The notes under the pieces: generated by a model | Told to the model about the DNA's origin: nothing | What the model saw: the letters and a program-made list of their open reading frames with translations, nothing else | Database searches by the model: none | Shown: one piece after another, positions 1-10,087 of the stretch | How the letters are laid out: every line of letters starts with the position of its first letter | How positions within the stretch are numbered: the first letter of the stretch is position 1 | From: Vibrio coralliirubri | Lineage (GTDB): Bacteria; Pseudomonadota; Gammaproteobacteria; Enterobacterales; Vibrionaceae | Length of the DNA stretch: 64,000 nt | Direction of reading: 5' to 3' | NCBI RefSeq assembly: GCF_024347375.1 | Contig: NZ_AP025470.1 | Span: 558,001 to 622,000, forward strand | Translations under genes and position numbers: made by a program

Positions 1-112
1 TGCGGCTAATAATAGCTTAGCGCGAGCCATTTGAGAACATCGTCTGCTTAACCACAGTGGTTGGTTATGGCATTTTTATGTGTCGTTTTTGCTATTTGCC
101 GTGAGTTTCGAG

Positions 113-988
113 CTAATTACAGTGCTCTTTTTGTAAACTATCAGGTAACTGACTGACGTTCCATTGTTGGCAGCCCCACAATAAAATCTCATCCATTGAA
201 GCCTCACAAAGAGCCGTCGGGATATCAAAACCTAAGAATCGCATCGCGTTGAGTAACGTTGGTTTTGGGTTATCGAGATCTATCGCGGTGGCATGGTTCT
301 GCTTTGACAGTTTATTCCCCAAGCCATCGGTTGCCAATGGTAAGTGCAAGTAGCTCACTGTTTTTTGCTTGAGCGTCTTATACAAACTGATTTGTCGACC
401 TGTTGGTTCTATCAGGTCTGCGCCTCTTACGACTTCTGTCACTCCTTGGTCGATGTCATCAAGGACAACGGCCAAGTTATAGGCAAACAATCCATCTCTG
501 CGTTTAATAATAAAATCTTCTGCAGCTAATGCTTTAGGGATTTGAATGGTGCCGTGGCGAACATCATCAAAGGACTCTACTGGAAAGTCCATGCACAAGC
601 GCACCGCCTGTTCACCTGAATCGATTAGGCCTAAATCTCGACAGTGACCATTGTAAAAGCCTCCCAAAGCCTTTATCTGCTTGCGGGTGCATTGGCAGTA
701 GTAGGCTTGATTGTCAGCGACCCATTGATCGATTTGAGCTTGATACAAGCCATGACGCTGGCTTTGATAGACGACTTCACCATCCCAAAATAGATGGTAA
801 GCCTCAAGCGTCTTAAGAATGAGGTCTGCAGCGCCGGCCATTTCTCTTGGAGGGTCGAGATCTTCCATACGAACTAACCATTTTCCTTGGTTAGATTTCG
901 CTTGAAAGTAGCTACCAAGAGCAGCAACAAGTGAGCCAAAATGAAGAGGACCTGACGGTGATGGTGCAAAGCGCCCGATATAATTCAT
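113..988 (-). CDS. gluQ: Glutamyl-Q tRNA(Asp) synthetase
   Basis: This paralogue of the glutamyl-tRNA synthetase catalytic core activates glutamate and attaches it to the queuosine base of tRNA(Asp) in the cytoplasm. At 291 residues it lacks the anticodon-binding half of GluRS, as expected for the family. The HIGH-like motif is HFGS at residues 16-19, a zinc-type cluster (CQC and YNGHC) lies near residues 98-116, and a KLSKQ motif replaces KMSKS. It lies downstream of dksA, an old and widespread pairing, but a strong terminator separates the two, so expression may rely on read-through or on a promoter at 989-1162. The start is supported by GTATAATTC-free spacing to an AGGTTG-type ribosome site a few bases upstream. 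Identification is firm. Confidence 0.95.
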   Translation of the reverse strand: MNYIGRFAPSPSGPLHFGSLVAALGSYFQAKSNQGKWLVRMEDLDPPREMAGAADLILKTLEAYHLFWDGEVVYQSQRHGLYQAQIDQWVADNQAYYCQCTRKQIKALGGFYNGHCRDLGLIDSGEQAVRLCMDFPVESFDDVRHGTIQIPKALAAEDFIIKRRDGLFAYNLAVVLDDIDQGVTEVVRGADLIEPTGRQISLYKTLKQKTVSYLHLPLATDGLGNKLSKQNHATAIDLDNPKPTLLNAMRFLGFDIPTALCEASMDEILLWGCQQWNVSQLPDSLQKEHCN

Positions 989-1162
989 GAGTGAACAACC
1001 TAATCTAAATGGTACCGCAGTAGCCGATTCTTAAGACGTTTAACAAGAGCTTTAATGCGTAGAACTAAGCTTCAATCTATAGAAAAAGGTTTGATGTATA
1101 GAACTAAGGCTTAAAGCTGCTATTTACTATCAAGCGTGTGAAATACTTCGCTCGGATAACAA

Positions 1163-1190
1163 ACAAAAAAGGGAGCCAAGGCTCCCTTTC
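1163..1190 (-). terminator. Rho-independent terminator of dksA
   Basis: The inverted repeat AAGGGAGC/GCTCCCTT has a 4-base loop. Read on the minus strand it is followed by a run of T, and it lies 17 bases after the dksA stop. Confidence 0.85.
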
Positions 1191-1206
1191 TTTACATCTG
1201 CAAGAA

Positions 1207-1653
1207 TTAACCTTGCATCTGTTTCTCTTTGATCTCTGCAAGTGTTTTACAGTCAATACAAAGATCAGCAGTTGGACGAGCTTCAAGGCGACGAATGCCA
1301 ATCTCGATACCGCAAGAATCACAGAAGCCGAAATCGTCTTCTTCGATCTTGTCTAATGTCTTCTCAATTTTTTTGATAAGACGACGCTCACGGTCACGGT
1401 TACGTAACTCTAGGCTGAATTCTTCTTCTTGAGAAGCACGGTCAACTGGGTCTGGGAAATTCGCTGCTTCGTCCTGCATGTGGTGCACAGTACGATCAAC
1501 TTCTTCCCTGAGCTGGTTGCGCCAAGCTGCTAAAATTTTTGTAAAATGTTCCGTTTGCTCAGGTGACATGTACTCTTCACCTGGCTTCTCTTGGTACGGT
1601 TCAACACCTGCGATGGCTAGGATGCCTAGCGCTTTTTTCTTAGATTCTGGCAT
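1207..1653 (-). CDS. dksA: RNA polymerase-binding transcription factor DksA
   Basis: DksA binds in the secondary channel of RNA polymerase and, with ppGpp, adjusts initiation at rRNA, amino-acid and many other promoters. The 148-residue protein has the coiled-coil region with acidic residues at its tip (the DPVDRAS stretch near residue 70-80) and the C-terminal four-Cys zinc finger (CDSCG ... CIDC). Length and motifs are those of the classic enterobacterial/vibrio DksA, not the short Cys-less paralogue. It reads away from sfsA, lies upstream of gluQ and ends in its own terminator. Confidence 0.97.
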   Translation of the reverse strand: MPESKKKALGILAIAGVEPYQEKPGEEYMSPEQTEHFTKILAAWRNQLREEVDRTVHHMQDEAANFPDPVDRASQEEEFSLELRNRDRERRLIKKIEKTLDKIEEDDFGFCDSCGIEIGIRRLEARPTADLCIDCKTLAEIKEKQMQG

Positions 1654-1788
1654 ACAGCATCTCCTATTTACACCTAGTCAACTGCAAAGCAGCTAATTTT
1701 AAGGCGGGTATCTATAGCAGAAAGAACGAATGGTGGCAAATACTCTTATTCAAACTTGCAATCAATGTGATTAGTTCAGCATCTTTGC

Positions 1789-2514
1789 TTAGCTATTGAT
1801 AAATTCAACAGCTTGTTTTAGTTGTATTTGAGTACTGCTGAGCTCTGCTTTATAGCAAAGCACTTCAACTCCAGCGTCTTGTGCTTGTTTTAGTAATAAC
1901 GAATATTTGGCGTCTATATGGTGTGCCGCAGACACTTTTTCAATACCTGAATGTAAAACAGTGAATAAAAGTACGGCTCTATTTCCAGATTCGACCATTT
2001 CTGTGAGTTCACGCAGATGTTTTTGGCCTCTGGTTGTGACCGCATCAGGGAAAAAACCTTGCCCTTTAGTTGACGTTTCTAGCTCGTCGAGCAAAGTGAC
2101 GCTTTTCACTTCGATATAACAAGGCGGCTTTTCGTTATCTTCAAGCAGAATATCAATGCGACTATTCTCACTGCCATATTTCACTTCGGTTCGTAACGCG
2201 TTATAACCTAAGAGTTCAACTATAGTCCCATTTTCAATTGCTTCCACTGCTAGCTGGTTTGCCCGCGCAGTATTTACACAAATACGATGACCTTTGTCTG
2301 TTTCTGAGATCTCCCAGCTGTTTGGGTACTTTCTTTTTGCATTATCGGAGGTTGAGTACCACACCGTATTGCCAGGAGTCGCACATCCTGTCATCGCTCC
2401 AGTGTTAGCGCAGTGAATAGTACGCTCGCTACCGTCTGGAAGTTGGATGTCAGTGAGGAAACGTTTATAGCGTTTAATAAGAGTCGCTGGCTCTAATGGC
2501 GGATTGAAGTGCAT
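1789..2514 (-). CDS. sfsA: SfsA family protein (sugar fermentation stimulation homologue)
   Basis: SfsA was named from an E. coli maltose-fermentation phenotype. The family has a nuclease-like fold with an N-terminal OB-like DNA-binding part, and its real role is not settled. The 241-residue sequence carries the family hallmarks: HCANTGAM near residues 34-41, PNSWE near 65, and an acidic/Lys cluster (RIDILLE ... YIEVKSVT) near residues 120-138 that resembles a PD-(D/E)xK nuclease centre. It is divergent from hrpB with about 34 bases between the start codons, so the two share a promoter region. Its position beside dksA matches E. coli. Confidence 0.92.
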   Translation of the reverse strand: MHFNPPLEPATLIKRYKRFLTDIQLPDGSERTIHCANTGAMTGCATPGNTVWYSTSDNAKRKYPNSWEISETDKGHRICVNTARANQLAVEAIENGTIVELLGYNALRTEVKYGSENSRIDILLEDNEKPPCYIEVKSVTLLDELETSTKGQGFFPDAVTTRGQKHLRELTEMVESGNRAVLLFTVLHSGIEKVSAAHHIDAKYSLLLKQAQDAGVEVLCYKAELSSTQIQLKQAVEFINS

Positions 2515-2548
2515 ATTACTTATTTAGACAGGAAGGTTTTTATGTACA

Positions 2549-5047
2549 ATGTTGCCAACATTACACCACAAGGTTCTCCCATTGCCACAACTGCCCATAG
2601 AAGCTGTGATGCCAGATCTGCTCGCTGGCGTAGAAACACACACTCAACTTATTCTAAAGGCCGCTCCCGGTGCGGGTAAGTCAACATTCTTCCCTTTACA
2701 GTTAGTTAAGACCAACGCCGTTCAAGGCAAAATCATCATGCTTGAACCGAGGCGTTTAGCTGCAAGGAATATTGCCACTTACTTAGCGAGCCAATTGGGA
2801 GAAAAGGTGGGGGAGAGCATTGGCTTTAGAGTTCGTGGTGAATCTAAAATCAGCAATGCAACTCGCTTGGAAATCGTCACCGAAGGGATCATGACGAGAA
2901 TGATCCAAACCGACCCTGAATTGACTGGGGTTGATATGGTGATCTTTGATGAGTTTCACGAGCGTAGTATTCACGCAGATACCGCGCTGGCCTTTAGTTT
3001 GGAGATCCAAGAAGCACTGCGTGATGATCTAAAAGTGGTGGTGATGTCGGCAACCTTAGATCAACAAGCGCTGCAATCTTTGTTACCTGATGCCAAGTAT
3101 GTTGAATCGCAAGGCCGAACTTTCCCTGTCGACTTCCGTTATCAGCCTCTTAGTGCAAATGAATATCTAGCCCCTAAAATGGCCAACGTGATTCGCTCTT
3201 TGATGGATAAAGAGTCAGGCTCACTTCTGGCCTTTTTGCCGGGCGTTTCTGCGATTAAGCAGGTGGAATCTCAACTAGAGCAACTTGCCAGTGATATCGA
3301 TGTGTGTCCTTTGTATGGGCAACTCAGCTTTCCTCAACAGCAGAAAGCGATCGCGCCATCAGAGAAAGGGCGTCGAAAGGTGGTGTTAGCGACCAATATT
3401 GCTGAGACTTCTTTGACGATTGAAGGCATTCGATTGGTGGTTGATTCCGGGCTTGAACGTGTGGCGAAGTTCGATCTGAAAACTGGTATTACTAAGCTTG
3501 AGCAAGTGAAAATCTCGCAATCTTCAGCTGAACAACGGGCGGGGCGTGCGGGACGAATTGAAGAGGGCTTGTGCGTCCGTTTGTACAGCGAAACGCAACT
3601 TATTCAGCAACCGGCTGTACCAGAACCTGAAATTCTTCATTCTGATTTGTCTTCGTTAGTGTCTGAATTGACTCAATGGGGCGCTGCGAGTGCCGATGAA
3701 CTGCATTGGTTAGACGTTCCACCAAAGGCTTCTATTGGGCAAGCCAAGCAACTCTTACAGACTCTTGAATTATTAGACGATAATGGTCAATTTACGGCAT
3801 TAGGAAAACAGGCCCAACGTTTAGGTTTAGAGCCTCGTATTGCCAGCATGTTGGTTAAAGCGCAGCAAGGTAGTCCTGCTTTGTTGAATGTCGCGATTGT
3901 TGCCGCTGCTTTGCTGGAAGAGCCGGAACGCAATGTGACTGATATTCAACACTCTTTGCATCGACTTAAGCAAAGAAAACATTCCAAAAATAGCGTGGTG
4001 ATGCAGCGAGCGAAAAGTCTCGCGAGCAAACTCAATCATCACTTAGATTTGTCACAAGTTGACGAATCATTGCTACCATTAGTGCTTTGTTTTGCATTCC
4101 CTGACCGGATTGCACAAGTGAGAAGCGCGACCAGCAGTGCTTTCCTTTTGGCGAATGGTCACGGCGCTGAGGTTCGTGACGATGACCCATTGGCGAACAA
4201 TGACTATATCGTAGTGATTGATTTGATGCGCAGCACAGGGCGAGCCAGTCAAATTTTCTTAGCCACCGCGGTTGATATCGCGCAGCTAGAAGCTGAATTT
4301 CCAAAGCTGTTTGTGCGTTCCGATTACGCCGATTGGGATGAGAAACGTGGCCGTTTAGTTGCCGAGCAGCGTGTATCTCTGGGCAAATTGATTATCAGCA
4401 CCAAAGCTTTACCTGATCCCGATGCGAATCAGGCGAGCCAAGCGCTGCTCAATTATGTCGCTCGATGTGGGTTGGATCGCTTAAATTGGACAGCTTCGGC
4501 TAAGCAGTTGGTTGAGCGTGTGCGCTGTGCAGCACTTTGGATGCCTGAGCATGATTGGCCAACGATGGACGAGGCGAGTTTGGTTGAACACCTTGATGAG
4601 TGGCTATCACCCTATCTGAATGGCATTAAGTCGGCAAAAGGGCTGGCTAGTGTTTCGATTGAACAGGCATTGTCGGCTTATCTTGGTTGGCCTTTGAATC
4701 AAGAAATCGACCAATGGCTGCCAACGCACTATCTGATGCCAACAGGCAGCAAGAAGGCCATTCGTTATCAATATCAATCTGAACCAGTGATCTCAGTGCG
4801 AATGCAGGAAGTCTTTGGTGAACAAGACTCGCCATTGATCGCACAAGGGCGTAAAAAAGTAGTGCTTGAGCTCCTTTCTCCAGCACAGCGACCACTGCAA
4901 ATTACTCAAGATTTAGCCGGCTTTTGGGCTGGCGCGTACAAAGAAGTACAAAAAGAGATGAAAGGCCGTTACCCAAAACATCCTTGGCCGGATGACCCTG
5001 CTAACCATGTAGCAACCACTAAAACCAAACGACAGTTGAATCGATGA
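2549..5047 (+). CDS. hrpB: ATP-dependent RNA helicase HrpB (DEAH family)
   Basis: HrpB is a DEAH-box helicase of unknown physiological substrate. Walker A is GAGKST at residues 41-46, the DEAH-box position reads DEFH near residue 134, SATL (motif III) follows near 165, and the helicase C-terminal motif VI reads QRAGRAGR near 330-337. The HA2/HrpB C-terminal domains fill the rest of the 832 residues, the usual family length. An AGGAAGG ribosome site lies just upstream of the start. The stop overlaps the next start as ATGA, so mrcB is probably translationally coupled, the same order as in E. coli. Confidence 0.95.
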   Translation: MLPTLHHKVLPLPQLPIEAVMPDLLAGVETHTQLILKAAPGAGKSTFFPLQLVKTNAVQGKIIMLEPRRLAARNIATYLASQLGEKVGESIGFRVRGESKISNATRLEIVTEGIMTRMIQTDPELTGVDMVIFDEFHERSIHADTALAFSLEIQEALRDDLKVVVMSATLDQQALQSLLPDAKYVESQGRTFPVDFRYQPLSANEYLAPKMANVIRSLMDKESGSLLAFLPGVSAIKQVESQLEQLASDIDVCPLYGQLSFPQQQKAIAPSEKGRRKVVLATNIAETSLTIEGIRLVVDSGLERVAKFDLKTGITKLEQVKISQSSAEQRAGRAGRIEEGLCVRLYSETQLIQQPAVPEPEILHSDLSSLVSELTQWGAASADELHWLDVPPKASIGQAKQLLQTLELLDDNGQFTALGKQAQRLGLEPRIASMLVKAQQGSPALLNVAIVAAALLEEPERNVTDIQHSLHRLKQRKHSKNSVVMQRAKSLASKLNHHLDLSQVDESLLPLVLCFAFPDRIAQVRSATSSAFLLANGHGAEVRDDDPLANNDYIVVIDLMRSTGRASQIFLATAVDIAQLEAEFPKLFVRSDYADWDEKRGRLVAEQRVSLGKLIISTKALPDPDANQASQALLNYVARCGLDRLNWTASAKQLVERVRCAALWMPEHDWPTMDEASLVEHLDEWLSPYLNGIKSAKGLASVSIEQALSAYLGWPLNQEIDQWLPTHYLMPTGSKKAIRYQYQSEPVISVRMQEVFGEQDSPLIAQGRKKVVLELLSPAQRPLQITQDLAGFWAGAYKEVQKEMKGRYPKHPWPDDPANHVATTKTKRQLNR

Positions 5048-7443
5048 TGACCAAAATGTTAACGCCAAAAAAGGCACCACCTAAAAAAGCGCCAGCAAAG
5101 AAGTCACCAGCGACCAAAGCCAAGCCTAGAAAACCAAGAGCGGCTGCGAAAAAGACCAAATCTAAGGCTAAGAAATCTGGCAAAAGAGGTTGGTTGAAGA
5201 TCCTATGGGGCATTTCATGGAAAGCGGGCTTAGCGCTTGCGGCATTGCTGTTGTTCGTCGGTATTTATCTTGATTCTGTGGTCAAACAGCGCTTTGAAGG
5301 TCAGCTGTTTGATTTGCCAACCGTGGTTTATGCGCGAGTGCTAGACCTGTCTCCGGGAACTCCGGTGAGTTTGGTTCAGGTTAAGAATGAGCTCGATGTA
5401 CTTAATTACCGTAAGGTGAACGCGCCTCGTCACCCGGGCGAATACTCATCTTCTTCAACCAAGATTGAAATGATTCGTCGTCCGTTCGAGTTTGTCGATG
5501 GACCGGAAGCGGATCGTCATGTGATGCTGCATTTCAATGGTAACGAGTTAACTCGTATTCAGTCGCTAGAGAAGAAAGGCGACATGGGCTACCTGCGTGT
5601 TGAACCGAAAATGCTTGGCATGCTTGAGAAAAGTAACGATGAGCAGCGCCTGTTCTTAAAGCGTAATCAGTTCCCAGAAGTGATGGTTGATGCCTTATTA
5701 GCAACCGAAGACCGAAATTTCTATCAACACGATGGCGTGTCGCCACTGGCCATCGCTCGTGCAATGGTCGTTAATGTCAAAGCTGGGCGAACGGTCCAAG
5801 GTGGTAGTACGCTGACACAACAGCTGGCAAAAAACCTGTTCCTGTCCAGTGAACGTACTTTGTGGCGTAAGGTTCGTGAGGCCTACATTGCACTTATCTT
5901 GGACCATCGTTACAGCAAAGACCGAATCCTAGAGGCTTACTTAAATGAGGTTTACCTTGGTCAAAATGGTGGGCAAGCGATCCATGGCTTCGGTTTAGCG
6001 TCTCGCTTGTACTTCGGTCAGCCCATTCAAGAGCTGCGCATCGATCAACTAGCACTGCTGGTGGGTATGGTGAAAGGACCGTCGTATTACAATCCGGTTC
6101 GTTATCCTGAGCGTGCTAAGACTCGACGAGATCTTGTTCTTCGCTTATTGATGCAGCAAGACATATTAACTCCGCGACAATACGAAGAAGCAGCGAGTCG
6201 TGATTTGGATATTCAAGACAACCCACGTATTGCTAGCCGTCAGCCCGCTTACTTCCAACAAGTCAATATTGAGCTTAAGAAGTATGTCGGCGACCGATTT
6301 GAGGCGAAAAAAGGGATTCGAGTCTTTACCTCTTTGGATCCAGTTTCCCAAGACAAGTTAGAGAAGTCGATTGCTCGTAAGGTGCCTGATTTATCGAAAA
6401 CCGCAGGTAACAAGCTGGAAGCAGCAGCTATTACCGTGGATAGAAATACCGGTGAAATCCGAGCGATGGTCGGTGGTAAGCGTACTGGCTACGATGGCTT
6501 TAACCGTGCCTTGAACGCGAGTCGCCCTATTGGTTCTTTGGTCAAGCCTGCAATTTACTTAACCGCACTAGAGCAGCCTCAGAAGTACACGTTGGCGACA
6601 ACATTGAAGGACACGCCACTGAGCTTGAAAGGCAGTAAAGGCAGCGTGTGGAGCCCGAGAAACTTCGATCGCAAGTTCCGTGGCGATGTGCCTTTGTATG
6701 TGGCGCTTTCTAAGTCTTACAACGTACCTACCGTTCGTTTAGGCATGCAGTTAGGCATTGATAGTGTCTCGGATACGATTGGAAAGCTGGGTGTCGATAA
6801 AAATGAGATTCGCCCAGTGCCGTCGATGTTTTTGGGTTCGTTTTCACTGACTCCGTTCCAAGTCGCGCAGATGTACCAAACCATTACTAATTCTGGGCGT
6901 ATTGCACCTTTGTCTGCACTTCGCTCTGTGGTTGATAACGATGGTGAGGTTTTGTATCAGTCGATTCCTCGCGTATCACAAAGCGTCGACCAGCAAGCCG
7001 CTTGGTTAACAACCTATGCGATGAAGCGTGGTGTATCGGAAGGTACAGGCCGTTTCCTACAAGGCCAGTTTGCATGGGCAGGATTAGCGGGTAAAACCGG
7101 TACCAGTAATGACAGCCGAGACAGTTGGTTCGTGGGCGTTGATGGCCGTGAAGTGACGACCATCTGGTTAGGGCGTGATGACAACAAGCCGACTAAGCTT
7201 ACTGGTTCGAGTGGTGCGTTACGTGTTTATGCTGATTATCTCAAACAGAGAACACCCGAGCAGTTATTGCTGCCTTGGCCGACAGGCATTGTCACGGCCA
7301 ACTTTACTCGAACTTCTGAAGGGGCTTTAGAGTTTGATTGTGATGGTGCCGTCAAACTGCCAGTTTGGGATGAGGATGGAAACATTAAAAAGGGCTGTGA
7401 AAGTCAACCAAAACAGTGGCTAAAGAAGCTTTTTCAGTGGTAA
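5044..7443 (+). CDS. mrcB: Penicillin-binding protein 1B (bifunctional class A PBP)
   Basis: PBP1B polymerises glycan strands from lipid II and cross-links them in the periplasm. The protein has a Lys/Ala/Pro-rich cytoplasmic tail (residues 1-50), one membrane segment (about 55-75) and a UB2H-like region that in E. coli docks the activator LpoB. The GT51 domain has catalytic Glu222 in ATEDRNFYQHDG plus GGSTLTQQLAKN. The transpeptidase domain has SLVK at 498-501, SYN and KTGTS. Length (799) is normal. The lysine-rich tail is encoded by unusually A-rich sequence directly after the hrpB stop. The start is the first of two adjacent ATG codons; the second is equally possible. Confidence 0.96.
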   Translation: MMTKMLTPKKAPPKKAPAKKSPATKAKPRKPRAAAKKTKSKAKKSGKRGWLKILWGISWKAGLALAALLLFVGIYLDSVVKQRFEGQLFDLPTVVYARVLDLSPGTPVSLVQVKNELDVLNYRKVNAPRHPGEYSSSSTKIEMIRRPFEFVDGPEADRHVMLHFNGNELTRIQSLEKKGDMGYLRVEPKMLGMLEKSNDEQRLFLKRNQFPEVMVDALLATEDRNFYQHDGVSPLAIARAMVVNVKAGRTVQGGSTLTQQLAKNLFLSSERTLWRKVREAYIALILDHRYSKDRILEAYLNEVYLGQNGGQAIHGFGLASRLYFGQPIQELRIDQLALLVGMVKGPSYYNPVRYPERAKTRRDLVLRLLMQQDILTPRQYEEAASRDLDIQDNPRIASRQPAYFQQVNIELKKYVGDRFEAKKGIRVFTSLDPVSQDKLEKSIARKVPDLSKTAGNKLEAAAITVDRNTGEIRAMVGGKRTGYDGFNRALNASRPIGSLVKPAIYLTALEQPQKYTLATTLKDTPLSLKGSKGSVWSPRNFDRKFRGDVPLYVALSKSYNVPTVRLGMQLGIDSVSDTIGKLGVDKNEIRPVPSMFLGSFSLTPFQVAQMYQTITNSGRIAPLSALRSVVDNDGEVLYQSIPRVSQSVDQQAAWLTTYAMKRGVSEGTGRFLQGQFAWAGLAGKTGTSNDSRDSWFVGVDGREVTTIWLGRDDNKPTKLTGSSGALRVYADYLKQRTPEQLLLPWPTGIVTANFTRTSEGALEFDCDGAVKLPVWDEDGNIKKGCESQPKQWLKKLFQW

Positions 7444-7460
7444 AGTCGTAACAGGAAAGA

Positions 7461-9815
7461 ATGACAAGGACAGTTAAAATAATGATTTCTCGTTGGTTAG
7501 TGAGTGGCTTAGGCATTGTCGGTACTGTGATCAGTTTTCAGCTGTTTGCATCCACCGCGACACAGGTTGCTCAATCTCAGCAGGCTGAACAAGCTCATAA
7601 AAGGCCAACCGTTGCTGTCGTTCTTGCTGGTGGTGGGGCAAAAGGTGCAGCTCACATTGGTGTGCTTAAAGCACTAGAAGAGATGCAAATCCCGGTTGAT
7701 TACATTACCGGTACCAGTATGGGCTCATACGTTGGTGGTCTTTATGCGACAGGGATGAGCGCAGACGAGATCGAGAGCTTTATTTATACGGTCGATTGGA
7801 ATCGCGGTTATCGTGATCGCGTTAACCGTAGTGATCGCCGGGTACGTGACAAAGAATATGAAGATCGCTACCAACTGAACACCGATCTCGGCTTAGGTTG
7901 GGGCGAAATCAAAGCAAGGAAAGGGGTGGTGCAAGGCCAGAATATGTTGCGTATTCTGCGTGAGACCACAGGTAATCTATCTTCATTCGATTCTTTCGAC
8001 CATCTTGCGATTCCATACCGTTCCGTCGCAACCGACATTATCGAACTTGAAGAGGTGGTTATCGACCATGGTCACCTTGTTGATGCCATGATGGCCAGTA
8101 TGTCAGTTCCCGGCGCTCTTCCTCCTTATGAACTCGATGGTCGAATGCTGGTTGATGGTGGTGTCACCAATAACATGCCCGTCGACGTTGCCAGAGCGAT
8201 GGGTGCAGACATCGTCATTGCGGTGGATATCAGTACCAACTACAAAGGTAAAGATGATTTCACGAATTTTCTAGCTGCAGCTGACCAACTCTCTAATTAT
8301 CTTGTTCAACGCAGCACCCAAGAGCAAGCTGAAACTCTAACAGACGATGATGTGTTCCTGCGCCCAGATGTTGGGGAAATGGAGACGACAGAATTTGATA
8401 AAATGCCATCGGCTTTCCTTGCGGGCTATGAAGCCGCTAAGCAACATACTGATGAACTTTCTAAGCTATCGCTCTCAAATGCCGATTATCAGCATTATAT
8501 CGAGGACAAACAAAAAGCGCGCAGACAGCTGAAACACGGCGATCAGACCGTCGTTGACCGAGTTGTGATCAATAACAACACCCACTATTCCGATAAGCTG
8601 ATCGAAAACCGTTTAAACCTTGATTCAGGTAAGGTTCTGAAGACCAGTGAAATTGAATCTAAAGTACAAGACCTCTATGCGCTAGATAGATTCGAGTTGG
8701 TGACGTATGAATTTGACACCGTGGATGGCGAGGAGCAATTGCAGGTCGATGTGAACGAAAAATCTTGGGGACCAAACTACCTCAACTTTCGATTCTTTCT
8801 TGAAGATGATTTCTCCACTACCAGTCAGTACTCGATTGGTGTTTCAGCCAACTTTACCGATATCAACTCGCACGGTGCAGAGCTAAGAACCAATATCGAG
8901 ATGGGAACGGATAAACGAATTGAGGCTGAACTTTACTCGCCATTTTTTTCGAGTCAAAAATTGTTCACTTCTGCATCGATTGCTTATAGCAAGGAAAACA
9001 GAAACCTACCGGTAGATATTGACGATATTGAAGAGCCGACACTGGACGTAACGAAAGACTACTTTCCAATGACTTATAGCGAGTATGTCGGTGAATTAGC
9101 ATTAGGCTATCAACCTACTTTGTGGCAAGAACTGAAATTTGGTGCTCGTTATACTGATGGGGATGTTGAGGTGGCTTCTTTACCTTCGTTGGGTAATGGT
9201 GGTTACACGCGTATTGGTGGGTTTATCAATTATCGATTGGATACTTTGGATAACTTCAGCTTACCAACTGAAGGTTATTTTGTTGATTTAGAATACCTTG
9301 TTTCTCATGATGACTTTCAGAATGATACCTCGATTAACGAAACAGAGTTGACGTCTGAGAGCGATACGGTTTATGAGTTTTCGGCTAATTTAATGGCTGC
9401 AAAGAGTATCGAGAAGCATACTTTAGTCGCAAAGCTCGACTACGGTATTGTAGAGAGCAAAAATTCGATTTTCCCTATTGATCCTAAAGAGCTTGGTGGC
9501 TTCTTAAACCTGTCAGGTATTCCAAGGAACAGTATGATTGGCCAGAACTTGGCCTACACCAGCCTTATCTATCGTTATAAGTGGTTTGAAAATGACTTCG
9601 GCCTTTTTAAATCACCATTCTACGTGGGGGCATCCATTGAGCATGGTGGTGTTTGGTCGAACAATGATTTGAGTATTGATGAAGCGCCAATGTACACCGC
9701 GGGTTCTGTTTTTGCGGGTGTCGATTCACCAATCGGGCCGATCATTTTAGCTTATGGCCGAACTGAAGATAACTTCGATTCGGTGTATCTGATTGTAGGT
9801 ACTTCCTACAAATAA
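7461..9815 (+). CDS. Patatin-like phospholipase with POTRA and outer-membrane barrel (type Vd-like)
   Basis: The N-terminal part (about residues 45-330) is a patatin hydrolase: glycine-rich oxyanion motif GGGAKG, nucleophile elbow GTSMG, and catalytic Asp in DGGVTNNMP. A POTRA-like segment follows (about 365-440, VDRVVINNNTHYS). The C-terminal 330 residues alternate polar and hydrophobic and end in Tyr-Lys, as in Omp85/BamA-type 16-strand barrels. A hydrophobic signal segment lies at residues 8-30. This architecture is that of PlpD-type type Vd autotransporters, in which a barrel carries the lipase to the cell surface; cleavage and secretion are inferred, not visible. The ATG at 7482 is an alternative start. 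It follows mrcB by 17 bases and is probably cotranscribed. Confidence 0.85.
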   Translation: MTRTVKIMISRWLVSGLGIVGTVISFQLFASTATQVAQSQQAEQAHKRPTVAVVLAGGGAKGAAHIGVLKALEEMQIPVDYITGTSMGSYVGGLYATGMSADEIESFIYTVDWNRGYRDRVNRSDRRVRDKEYEDRYQLNTDLGLGWGEIKARKGVVQGQNMLRILRETTGNLSSFDSFDHLAIPYRSVATDIIELEEVVIDHGHLVDAMMASMSVPGALPPYELDGRMLVDGGVTNNMPVDVARAMGADIVIAVDISTNYKGKDDFTNFLAAADQLSNYLVQRSTQEQAETLTDDDVFLRPDVGEMETTEFDKMPSAFLAGYEAAKQHTDELSKLSLSNADYQHYIEDKQKARRQLKHGDQTVVDRVVINNNTHYSDKLIENRLNLDSGKVLKTSEIESKVQDLYALDRFELVTYEFDTVDGEEQLQVDVNEKSWGPNYLNFRFFLEDDFSTTSQYSIGVSANFTDINSHGAELRTNIEMGTDKRIEAELYSPFFSSQKLFTSASIAYSKENRNLPVDIDDIEEPTLDVTKDYFPMTYSEYVGELALGYQPTLWQELKFGARYTDGDVEVASLPSLGNGGYTRIGGFINYRLDTLDNFSLPTEGYFVDLEYLVSHDDFQNDTSINETELTSESDTVYEFSANLMAAKSIEKHTLVAKLDYGIVESKNSIFPIDPKELGGFLNLSGIPRNSMIGQNLAYTSLIYRYKWFENDFGLFKSPFYVGASIEHGGVWSNNDLSIDEAPMYTAGSVFAGVDSPIGPIILAYGRTEDNFDSVYLIVGTSYK

Positions 9816-10020
9816 TCATGCGCAGAGTCGCCATTTAAGTGCGTAATTAGGCAAAAATAGTGGGACTTTCGTCTTAACTTGCTATGTTGGTCAAAATGAT
9901 AAGATTTTAATTTAACGTTAAATTTGCTATTCTACCGCCCACAGTTTGGCCTCTATGACGCCGCTCATCAATACAAATTGAATGACAAAAATGGCAATGG
10001 AGAGCCAAGTTTCCAAGGAT

Positions 10021-10066
10021 GTTCACTTCTTTATTTTACTAACAATTATGAAGGGAAGAAGTGAAC
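10021..10066 (+). promoter_or_regulatory. 5' leader hairpin of acnB
   Basis: A perfect 11-base inverted repeat (GTTCACTTCTT and AAGAAGTGAAC, 24-base loop) ends 21 bases before the acnB start and just upstream of its ribosome site. It is visible directly; a regulatory role is inference. In E. coli, acnB mRNA is a target of RyhB and of apo-AcnB itself. Confidence 0.6.
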
Positions 10067-10087
10067 CGCAATGAGAGGAAAAAAGTC

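Noticed and set aside
1..112. Possible start of pcnB on the minus strand (ATG at 30, ten codons MARAKLLLAA in window)
   Set aside because: Gene order in vibrios predicts pcnB here, but ten codons without a clear ribosome site do not let me recognise it.
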